From: Thermoguttaceae bacterium
Lineage (GTDB): Bacteria; Planctomycetota; Planctomycetia; Pirellulales; Thermoguttaceae
Assembly (NCBI GenBank): GCA_024653385.1
Contig: JANLFZ010000032.1
Coordinates: 2,238 to 7,712, forward strand
Direction: 5' to 3'
DNA: 5,475 nt
Shown here: positions 1-5,475 of the stretch, in pieces
How the letters are laid out: each line of letters opens with the position of its first letter
Numbering within the stretch: position 1 is the stretch's first letter
The notes under the pieces: model-generated
The model's database searches: none
What the model was told of the DNA's origin: nothing
The model's input: only the letters and a program-made list of their open reading frames with translations
Program-made: the position numbers and the translations under genes

Positions 1-1
1 T

Positions 2-1738
2 GCCGCAGGCGAGCTTGCCGCCCGTGATGTCGCGCGCGCGGAGCGACCACCCCGGTTCGTCGAGCACAAAAAGCCCGCCACCGGCCCTGGCACGCCATCC
101 ATAGTACTGCATCACGAGATGGCTGTACGACGTGGGTACCCGTTTGGCGAACAGGAGGCTGCCGAAGCCCATGAGCGGGTTGGCCAAAGCCACGCGACGC
201 TTGAGGCTGCGCACGCGGCGCCACAGGTCGCGGTGTTCGTCGAGCGACCGCCCGGGCCGTTGGGCCGCCTCGTCGAGCCGGTCGAGTTCGGCCGCCTCGG
301 CCGTGAGGAATTCCGCCGGCCGGCCGTGGCGCAGGTCGGCCAGAAGGGTCCGGGTCTTGGCAAGGTGCCGGTTCGCGGCTTGCGCATACGACTCGGGTGT
401 CTCGACGATGCGGTCTTGTTGGCGCCAGTCGGCCTGCACGAGAAGCCACAGGCCAAGCTCGGGGAGGCGGACCGGTCCGGGGCTTGGCGAGAGAGGCCCT
501 GCCGCGTGCCGGAGCCCCGCGACCAGCGCGGCCTGAAGGTCCCCGAACCCGGCGGCGGCCTCGCGCGAGACGGCTTGCTCCAAGGCGCAAAGACCGTTGA
601 GCCAGGTTCCGCGGTAGGCCATGGCGACCAGCGCCGGCAGACGCAACGTCGCGCCCGGCCGAAGGGTCCATGGCTTGGCCGCGTCGCCGAGTTGCCACCG
701 CAGCGCCAGCCTTCCCTCCGAGGTCCACTCGGCCGAGAAACGCCAGGGCGTCGAGGGAGACATGGCCAGCGCGATGCCGCTCTGGTCCGGTCCATCGGCG
801 ACCACAATCAGGGGTAGCGCGCCGCGATCGTCGAGCACGGCGGGCTGGTTCGGCTCGGGCGAAAGCACGCGAAGAGCCAGATCCTTGCCCAGTGCGTAGA
901 CTCGTGGCAGACCGCCCGAGGTGCGACCGTCGGTCTCCATCTCGTACGACCAGCCGCCATCGCCTTGGGACTTGGTGGAAAACGCCTTGGATGCCTGGAA
1001 CGTCTCGCCATCGGCGTAACGAAGCACAGGGTCCCAGCGGGTCGTGTCGCAATAGATTAACCCTCGTTTGTGAACCACGAACCGCAGGGCGTCTCCCTTG
1101 CGCACCTCGAGCGTAAGGTTGGGTTCGACGCCCTGGTCGTCCCCGCCGGCGATTTCGGCATGCCAGATTTCCCGAGCGTTGTGGCGGATGGACACCCGCA
1201 CGCCGTCGGTATTCTTGTCGACATGGTACTTGGCGACCCGGCCCGCGATCGAAAGGCGGCCGTCGCGGGGGACCACAAACCGCCGCACCGCCGGGGTGTT
1301 CTCGCCGGGGTGGTGCCAGTCCTTGCCCACCCGCGTCCAATCCGGACCGGTCCAATAGGTCGAGCCGTACCAGACGTCGTTTGTGTGTGCCAGCGGCCGG
1401 TACCGAAGCGCGTCCTGGCCATCGCCGACGCGGATGTTCCATGCGAGAACGTCAACCCTGGGCATAGAAACAGCCGATGGTCCCCGATTGGCGACCGTCG
1501 CTTGGATCGCCGCTCGGCCAGGGTCCCCGGCCGCCACGACCTCGTGCTTGAGAAAAGCGCCCTCGGGCATGGTGCCCGCCAGACCGGGTTCGATGTGTCG
1601 CGCAAGCGACGTCATCGGCTCGCTGCGGAAGGGTTCGGGGACCGACTGGCCCGCGGCCAGTCCACCAACGAAAGGCCCCGCGGCCAGGATCGCCAAGGCG
1701 TGCCAAGCGCGAATCCGCCGAAATGCTGAGGTTGCCAT
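2..1738 (-). CDS. Secreted hydrazine-synthase-alpha-like (PD40-type) composite protein, C-terminus beyond the window
   Basis: The frame is open without a stop from the ATG at 1738 to the left edge, giving 579 residues of an incomplete protein. Residues 1-30 look like a Sec signal peptide: a basic start (FRRIR), a hydrophobic core (ALAILAAGPFVGG) and AAG before Q31. Residues about 120-150 hold an aromatic patch (DVWYGSTYWTGPDW). Residues about 150-242 are a beta-rich module ending in DTTRWDPVLRY, resembling modules I know from planctomycete secreted proteins. Residues about 305-390 look like another beta-sandwich; about 440-515 are charged and helical. From residue 521, GSLLFAKRVP and then GGGLFVLDEPGWSLRARDI resemble the start of the hydrazine synthase alpha middle domain, a beta-propeller. 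Any haem-binding CxxCH motifs would lie off the window, so enzymatic function is unknown. This is not evidence of anammox, since such homologues occur in non-anammox planctomycetes. No clear Shine-Dalgarno precedes the start; the signal peptide decides it. Identity rests on motif memory, not a search. Confidence 0.75.
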   Translation of the reverse strand, partial: MATSAFRRIRAWHALAILAAGPFVGGLAAGQSVPEPFRSEPMTSLARHIEPGLAGTMPEGAFLKHEVVAAGDPGRAAIQATVANRGPSAVSMPRVDVLAWNIRVGDGQDALRYRPLAHTNDVWYGSTYWTGPDWTRVGKDWHHPGENTPAVRRFVVPRDGRLSIAGRVAKYHVDKNTDGVRVSIRHNAREIWHAEIAGGDDQGVEPNLTLEVRKGDALRFVVHKRGLIYCDTTRWDPVLRYADGETFQASKAFSTKSQGDGGWSYEMETDGRTSGGLPRVYALGKDLALRVLSPEPNQPAVLDDRGALPLIVVADGPDQSGIALAMSPSTPWRFSAEWTSEGRLALRWQLGDAAKPWTLRPGATLRLPALVAMAYRGTWLNGLCALEQAVSREAAAGFGDLQAALVAGLRHAAGPLSPSPGPVRLPELGLWLLVQADWRQQDRIVETPESYAQAANRHLAKTRTLLADLRHGRPAEFLTAEAAELDRLDEAAQRPGRSLDEHRDLWRRVRSLKRRVALANPLMGFGSLLFAKRVPTSYSHLVMQYYGWRARAGGGLFVLDEPGWSLRARDITGGKLACG

Positions 1739-2003
1739 AGGCTGCACGTCAGGTAGCGCTGGGGGAACGATCGGCCGAAGAGCCGTTTGGGTCTCGGCCG
1801 AGCCTTATCGACCAGCTTATCCCGGGAGGTGTCCCTCTGCCAGACCCGCTGGAAATCGAACCGCCGGGCGATTAGGATGACCGTAACCGCTCGCGGGGAC
1901 TGTCCCGGTTTTCCCGGCGAAGGATCGCGGACTTGGGACCGTCCCCTTTGGGCGCGAGGAGCAACAGGCAAGTTTTTTCGGCCCGCGAGGCAAGACCCCA
2001 ACC
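1739..2003. promoter_or_regulatory. Divergent intergenic region between the minus-strand composite gene and the plus-strand methyltransferase-like gene
   Basis: This 265-bp gap must hold the start signals for both divergent genes. I see no convincing -35/-10 pair on either strand. The 8-bp palindrome TCGGCCGA occurs at 1771-1778 and again at 1794-1801, with centres 23 bp apart. GATAAG occurs twice on the minus strand within 1804-1820. A diverged palindromic repeat occupies 1879-1949. Neither start has a strong ribosome-binding site: a GAGG at 1987-1990 lies 13 bases before the ATG at 2004, too far to be decisive. Regulatory content is inferred from gene orientation only. Confidence 0.4.
1879..1949 (+). 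repeat. REP-like palindromic repeat, copy 1 (5' side of the methyltransferase-like gene)
   Basis: This copy aligns with the reverse complement of 3105-3175 over about 71 bases with one single-base gap and roughly 15 mismatches (near 79% by hand alignment). It is palindromic: GGGGACTGTCCC at 1895-1906 faces GGGACCGTCCCC at 1935-1946, pairing 11 of 12 positions around a 28-base centre. It ends 54 bases before the ATG at 2004, so it could lie in that gene's leader. The layout resembles REP elements moved by RAYT/IS200-like transposases; that family link is an inference, as no transposase is present. Confidence 0.75.
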
Positions 2004-2873
2004 ATGTCCAGGCGGATCCTTGGTCTGACCCTGCTGTCGGCATCGCTTGTGCCGTGTTTTTCCTGCGGCGACGAGAAGATCCTCTTCGAGAAGCAGTCGC
2101 CTTACAACCTGATCGTGGTGACCGAGGACGAGCAAGGCCTTCGGACGCTGCGCTTCGAGCGGCACGGCGTGCGGCAAAGCGTGGTGAAAGTGGGCGATCC
2201 CGACCACTTGGAATTGCCCTACGCTCGGGCCATGTTTGCCGGGCTGGCCTTCTGCGACAACCCCCGCCGGGTGCTGATCGTGGGTCTGGGGGGCGGTACG
2301 CTACCGGCCTTCCTTCACAAGCATTACCCCCAAACGCTCATCGACGTGGTCGATATCGACCCGGGCGTGGTGCAGGCCGCCCGGACGTACTTCGGGTTCC
2401 GCGAAGACCAGACACTGCGCTCCCATGTGGCCGACGGCCGCCGCTTTATCGAGCAGGCAAAGGCCCCCTACGACATGATTCTTCTCGACGCGTTTGGGGC
2501 CGAGAACATCCCCTACCACTTGGCCACCCAGGAGTTCCTTCGTTCGGTGCGCCGGGCCACGGCGCCGAGCGGGATCGTCGTGGCCAACATCTGGAGCCGC
2601 GGCTCGAACCTCTTGTACGACTCGATGGTCCGGACCTACCAGGAGGTCTTCGACGATCTCTATATCCTTCAGGTACAGGGAGCCGGGAACGAAATCCTCC
2701 TGGCCCTTCCTCGCAAGCACGAGGTGCAGCGCGACGAGCTGGCGCGGCAAGCCCGGGCGATCTCGAAGGAAAAAGCGTTTCGCTTCGACTTGGGCGACGT
2801 GGTCACCTACGGTTTCACGCACGCCAAGGAGAAGAACTCCCGGGGCCACGTGCTGAAGGACCAGGACCGCTAG
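2004..2873 (+). CDS. Spermidine-synthase-like SAM-binding protein with N-terminal export signal
   Basis: This 289-residue protein has the Rossmann methyltransferase fold of the polyamine aminopropyltransferase family. Residues 30-80 form the family's N-terminal beta region (QSPYNLIVVTEDEQGLRTLR). Motif I is VLIVGLGGGTL at 90-100, the acidic loop is VVDIDP with D117 and D119, and ADGRRF (D144) is the adenine-side motif. True spermidine synthases have a D-S/T-x-D active-site signature; here it reads LLDAFGAENIP, keeping D162 but with G165 at the second aspartate. That DAF form is common in spermidine-synthase-like proteins and fused MFS/spermidine synthase proteins, so polyamine synthesis is doubtful and the substrate unknown. 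Residues 1-21 (MSRR, a hydrophobic stretch, then C18 and C21) look like a signal peptide or poor lipobox. It is the only plus-strand gene here, transcribed divergently from the gene on its left and convergently with the gene on its right. The annotation 'spermidine synthase' would overstate what is seen. Confidence 0.88.
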   Translation: MSRRILGLTLLSASLVPCFSCGDEKILFEKQSPYNLIVVTEDEQGLRTLRFERHGVRQSVVKVGDPDHLELPYARAMFAGLAFCDNPRRVLIVGLGGGTLPAFLHKHYPQTLIDVVDIDPGVVQAARTYFGFREDQTLRSHVADGRRFIEQAKAPYDMILLDAFGAENIPYHLATQEFLRSVRRATAPSGIVVANIWSRGSNLLYDSMVRTYQEVFDDLYILQVQGAGNEILLALPRKHEVQRDELARQARAISKEKAFRFDLGDVVTYGFTHAKEKNSRGHVLKDQDR

Positions 2874-2953
2874 ACGCAGGGTCCGCCGGTCCGCCTCGGC
2901 TTCCTTCGGTCTTGCGGGGGTGCATTTCATCTCCTGCGGATTGGGTGCATAAA

Positions 2954-2990
2954 CCCGGTTCATCCGGCGGAAGCGTACCTCCGAACCGGG
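2954..2990. terminator. Possible bidirectional terminator hairpin
   Basis: CCCGGTTC at 2954-2961 pairs perfectly with GAACCGGG at 2983-2990. The inner arms GGCGG (2965-2969) and CCTCC (2978-2982) add four more pairs with one mismatch. On the minus strand the stem is followed by TTTAT, a short U run as in a weak intrinsic terminator; on the plus strand no U run follows. It lies 80 bases after the plus-strand stop and about 235 bases past the minus-strand stop, so it could serve either gene. Function is inferred from structure and position only. Confidence 0.35.
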
Positions 2991-3100
2991 AGCCAACCAA
3001 AGCCAAGTACGGGTTCCTCTTCTCGGATTCCACCGGGCGCCACTGGCGACACGCCCGCGGCACCCCGGCGTCGAACGTCAACGCCGTGAGGTGGGGACGC

Positions 3101-3175
3101 CTGAAAGCGGGCAGTCCCAGTTTCGCGCTCCCTCGCCGCGAAAAACTGGGACAGTCGCCGTGAACGATTACGGCC
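3101..3175 (-). repeat. REP-like palindromic repeat, copy 2 (inverted, 3' side of the methyltransferase-like gene)
   Basis: The reverse complement of this stretch matches 1879-1949, so the two copies face each other across the plus-strand gene. This is the better-preserved palindrome: GTCCCAGTTTCGCG at 3114-3127 pairs with CGCGAAAAACTGGGAC at 3137-3152, giving a 14-bp stem with a 2-base bulge and a 9-base loop. It sits between convergent stop codons, where such a stem could also slow transcription or shield 3' ends. The homology core is about 3105-3175; similarity fades towards 3101. Confidence 0.75.
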
Positions 3176-3225
3176 GAGGGAGGCGCCGCGCCGGCGTCGG
3201 CCGAACCACGCCGCCTTGGTGGCGA

Positions 3226-5409
3226 TCACTGCCGGAAGCCGGCTTCCGTGCCGGATCGCCGGATTTGGGCTTCGTCAATCGTGCCGGGCCTCCAATCACG
3301 AGCCATTTGCACGTCCGCGGCGACGTCCTCGGTTTGCTTGGGAATGTCCACCAGGCCGGCGCGGTTGAAGCGGACCGGCTGAACATATTGGCGCGTGTAG
3401 GCGGCGGCGTAGTTCTTCCAGTGGTTGAGGGCCGCTTCGAGCTGCTGTACGGCGGAGGCTTGTTGTTTGGCATCGCCGGTTTTGTCGAACAGCGCGAGGT
3501 CGCAGGCGCCGCGAATCTTTGCTGCGTAGTAAAGCCCCAGATGCGACATCGCCTCGATGTCGTTCAGCGTGGCGGCGTATTCCTTGGCGCTGGAAGTCCG
3601 CGTGACGGTGGCGCGCCGAAGTTCGGGTAGAGCGTGAAGCGCCCGGCCGGCATTGGCTTCCAGCGTCGCGGCGATCTCGAGCGGCGTCACACCGTGGGGC
3701 ATCTGCTTCGAAAAAAGCCCCGTGCGCCACTCGATGATGTTCAGCACGCCGGCGCCGGGCATGGTGCCGCCTTCCATGAAATGGCGCACCGTGTAGAAGC
3801 CCTCCCTTTTGCGGCAGGCCTCGGGAAACCACTTGACGTCAATATCGCCCCAAAAGAACCGCGTGATGTAAGGAAACGTCTTGGAGGCATCTGTCCACGC
3901 GGCGACGAGGCGGCCGGCATCGGCGCCGGGAAAGCGCGCGGCAACAAGGCGCGCAAACGTGGCCGCGGGCAGGTCGGGGTCATAGGCGAGGCGGCCCCAG
4001 AGGGCGAAGCAAAGCCACATCTTGTGCATGACGGTCTGCCGGGGGCCATCGGGATTCTTGGTGAGAAAGTCCCGTCCCCAGTGGTAGCCGTCCGGCCCCA
4101 TGTAGAAACCGGCGATCTTGTCCTCGCCGGGAATGGCCTTAACGAAGGCCCGGGCGTAGTCCACATCGGCCCAGCGGAAACTGTGAATGTCGTCGTTGCG
4201 GATCGTAAGCCAAGAGCGGGACCGAGGGCCAAGCTGAGGGAGGGCCCGCTGGATGAACGGCGGGTTGGGTATGGAGTACATATGGGCGACGGCGTACTTG
4301 AAGCTGAACTCGAGCGGGCACGGAAGTCCGGCGAACTCGGCTCGAATGTCGCTCATGCCGGTCATGTGGAAGCGATGAATGAGCCGGAACTTGCGGTCGG
4401 CGGTGTCCTTCAACCCGTCCCGAATGCCTTCGCCGTAGGTTCGCCAAAGCCATTGCTCCTTGGAGACTTCCCTGAACTCCTTTTCCGGCATCAGCTCGCC
4501 GGCGGTGATGCCAAGACCGGCCAAGAGCGGATACGTCTTGATCGTCTCGCGCACACTGGCGCGGTAATACTCCATCGTGCGCAAAGCGGTCTTGTCCCCG
4601 CTGATCCCGTCCTTGCCTTCCGCCGGACCGAGAAACACGTTCCAAGTGAACCAGTACACGTCGATGCCCCGGTCTTTCGCCATTTGCATAACCGCCCGCC
4701 AGAACCGGATTTTGTCGTCCATCGTCATTCTCTTCACGACGAGGATCTCCTTCTTTTCCGCGCTGGCGCTGTGCACATCCTCCAGGGCGACGCTTGGAAA
4801 TTCCGGTAGCTTGACGATGCTGGGGAAAGGGTTCATGCTCCACAACGTGATGACGTTGTAGCGATGGCGTGCCATGTCGTCGAACGTCTCGCGCCAGAAG
4901 TCCTCGCTCCACATTTCCGCGACGTTGAGCCGGGCGGAGTCCGGCCACTCGCGCTCGGTATAGGTGGGCGTGCGCACGTCGAGCGGGATGTTGAACTTGA
5001 TGCCGCGCTGCTTGATGTGCGGCGTGTGGTCCGAGTCCTTCAGCGCGTCGAGCGTCCCCGTGCGAATCGCCTCGGCGATGTCCAATCCGCCATACATGGT
5101 GCCGGTTTCGTCGGCCCCGCGCACCGTGACGACGCGGCGGGCGCCCTCGTTCCGCACGCGGATGCTGTAACTCTGCGCGGCGGCGCTGTCGGTTTTCTTC
5201 ACGGCCAGCACGATCCGAGTGGCACCGGCGTCGTCGCCCAGACTCATGCCGCGCGCTTCGGCCTCACGACGGATCTCTTCCCCGGCGAACCGAACCGGTC
5301 CGCCCGCCGCAGGGTCGCACACCAACTCGAAATCTCCCGCCGGCGCGGCCGGCGGCGCCAGCAGCAAAGCGTAAAGGACCGCGAAAACGTGTCTTGCTGG
5401 GCCGTGCAT
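3226..5409 (-). CDS. Secreted glycoside-hydrolase-like protein with GH67N/GH20b-like N-terminal domain
   Basis: Translation from the ATG at 5409 gives 727 residues. AAGGGAG (5418-5424 on the opposite strand) sits 8 bases before this start, and the product begins directly with a signal peptide (HVFAVLYALLLAPPAAPAG, cleavage near residue 24). An in-frame ATG at 5460 would add 17 residues but has no ribosome-binding site and overlaps a hairpin. Residues about 27-120 resemble the small alpha/beta domain preceding the barrel in GH20 and GH67 enzymes (GTMYGGLDIAEAI). Residues about 130-470 look like a TIM barrel: RGIKFNIPLD (135-144), YNVITLWSMNPFPSIVKLPE (184-203), VYWFTWNVFLG, GLGITAGE with E305, TIRNDD with D406-D407, and GFYMGPDGYHWGRD (434-447). 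E305 and these acidic residues are candidate catalytic positions by analogy only. Residues about 580-706 are helical. It probably acts outside the cytoplasm on a uronic-acid- or hexosamine-containing glycan, but I cannot assign a CAZy family or substrate. Confidence 0.8.
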   Translation of the reverse strand: MHGPARHVFAVLYALLLAPPAAPAGDFELVCDPAAGGPVRFAGEEIRREAEARGMSLGDDAGATRIVLAVKKTDSAAAQSYSIRVRNEGARRVVTVRGADETGTMYGGLDIAEAIRTGTLDALKDSDHTPHIKQRGIKFNIPLDVRTPTYTEREWPDSARLNVAEMWSEDFWRETFDDMARHRYNVITLWSMNPFPSIVKLPEFPSVALEDVHSASAEKKEILVVKRMTMDDKIRFWRAVMQMAKDRGIDVYWFTWNVFLGPAEGKDGISGDKTALRTMEYYRASVRETIKTYPLLAGLGITAGELMPEKEFREVSKEQWLWRTYGEGIRDGLKDTADRKFRLIHRFHMTGMSDIRAEFAGLPCPLEFSFKYAVAHMYSIPNPPFIQRALPQLGPRSRSWLTIRNDDIHSFRWADVDYARAFVKAIPGEDKIAGFYMGPDGYHWGRDFLTKNPDGPRQTVMHKMWLCFALWGRLAYDPDLPAATFARLVAARFPGADAGRLVAAWTDASKTFPYITRFFWGDIDVKWFPEACRKREGFYTVRHFMEGGTMPGAGVLNIIEWRTGLFSKQMPHGVTPLEIAATLEANAGRALHALPELRRATVTRTSSAKEYAATLNDIEAMSHLGLYYAAKIRGACDLALFDKTGDAKQQASAVQQLEAALNHWKNYAAAYTRQYVQPVRFNRAGLVDIPKQTEDVAADVQMARDWRPGTIDEAQIRRSGTEAGFRQ

Positions 5410-5417
5410 CCGGCGGA

Positions 5418-5424
5418 CTCCCTT
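5418..5424 (-). promoter_or_regulatory. Ribosome-binding site deciding the glycoside-hydrolase start
   Basis: Read on the minus strand this is AAGGGAG, 8 bases before the ATG at 5409. It is the only strong Shine-Dalgarno-like sequence next to a start in the window, and it favours 5409 over the upstream in-frame ATG at 5460. Confidence 0.6.
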
Positions 5425-5444
5425 GCGCACGTGGATGGGGAAAC

Positions 5445-5462
5445 GGATGGCTTGGGCCATCC
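5445..5462. other. Perfect 7-bp hairpin with tetraloop in the leader of the glycoside-hydrolase gene
   Basis: GGATGGC, loop TTGG, GCCATCC form an uninterrupted 7-bp stem. The in-frame ATG at 5460 lies inside the stem, which argues against its use. The hairpin could be a leader element, the end of a neighbouring transcript beyond the window, or chance. Confidence 0.4.
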
Positions 5463-5475
5463 CGACGAGTGGTCT

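Larger units (their letters stand above)
2874..3225. other. Convergent intergenic region without a supported gene
   Basis: These 352 bases lie between two converging stop codons. They hold a GC-rich hairpin at 2954-2990, a palindromic repeat copy at 3101-3175, and a short direct repeat in which GGGTGCAT occurs at 2918-2925 and 2943-2950, each preceded closely by TGCGG. The open frames crossing the region have no recognisable domain or start signal and overlap flanking genes, so I call no gene. The stretch from about 2991 to 3100 shows nothing I can name. Confidence 0.6.

Noticed and set aside
112..1605. Several open frames on both strands within the left-hand gene
   Set aside because: None shares the frame that stays open for all 579 codons from 1738 to the edge, and their translations are low-complexity Arg/Pro/Ala-rich. 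The minus-strand frame starting at 1738 gives recognisable motifs throughout.
2918..2950. Short direct repeat with GGGTGCAT twice, 25 bp apart, as a CRISPR-like or operator array
   Set aside because: There are only two short copies with no regular further units; it is too little to support an array or a binding site.
2301..2996. A 231-codon minus-strand open frame antisense to the methyltransferase-like gene
   Set aside because: It has no recognisable motif and mirrors the coding frame of the plus-strand gene.
1787..3163. A 458-codon plus-strand open frame overlapping the methyltransferase-like gene
   Set aside because: It runs in another frame over a gene with clear SAM-binding motifs, has no recognisable domain, is rich in Arg, Pro and Gly, and spans both repeat copies. 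It is a by-product of high GC content.
2815..3229. Possible small minus-strand genes in the convergent gap
   Set aside because: Both candidate frames overlap flanking genes or the repeat, have no ribosome-binding site or domain, and their composition is that of non-coding GC-rich DNA.
3634..4809. A 391-codon plus-strand open frame antisense to the glycoside-hydrolase gene
   Set aside because: Its frame mirrors the codon periodicity of the minus-strand gene and shows no domain or start signal; the minus-strand product has a signal peptide and barrel motifs.
5410..5460. Extension of the glycoside-hydrolase start to the ATG at 5460
   Set aside because: No ribosome-binding site precedes it, it lies inside a hairpin, and it would place 17 unneeded basic residues before the signal peptide. 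It remains a possible alternative.

Overview
This GC-rich window carries three protein-coding genes, two of them incomplete or start-ambiguous at the edges, and no RNA genes, CRISPR array or transposase. The organism is most likely a planctomycete or a relative in the Planctomycetota/Verrucomicrobiota/Lentisphaerota group. The grounds are a hydrazine-synthase-alpha-like secreted protein, a secreted glycoside-hydrolase-like protein of a type I associate with these phyla, weak or absent Shine-Dalgarno signals before two of the three genes, and a GGGACTGTCCC-type intergenic palindromic repeat. This assignment is an inference from protein style, not from a marker gene.

Layout. (1) Positions 2-1738, minus strand: the first 579 codons of a large secreted protein that runs off the left edge. 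It combines a signal peptide, beta-rich N-terminal domains and the start of a hydrazine-synthase-alpha-like beta-propeller region. (2) 1739-2003: divergent intergenic region with one copy of a roughly 71-bp palindromic repeat. (3) 2004-2873, plus strand: a stand-alone spermidine-synthase-like SAM-binding protein with an apparent N-terminal export or lipoprotein signal and without the usual second catalytic aspartate. (4) 2874-3225: convergent intergenic region with a GC-rich hairpin and an inverted second copy of the repeat. (5) 3226-5409, minus strand: a secreted glycoside-hydrolase-like protein with a GH67N/GH20b-like N-terminal domain and a probable TIM barrel. (6) 5410-5475: its leader, with a clear ribosome-binding site and a small perfect hairpin.

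The two minus-strand genes both encode exported proteins that could act outside the cytoplasm, one on carbohydrate and one of unknown function. The plus-strand gene interrupts them and is bracketed by the two repeat copies in opposite orientation. Nothing in the sequence shows that the three genes form one pathway. The observations most worth following are the inverted repeat pair around the methyltransferase-like gene, the composite hydrazine-synthase-alpha-like protein, and the possible export of a SAM-binding fold.
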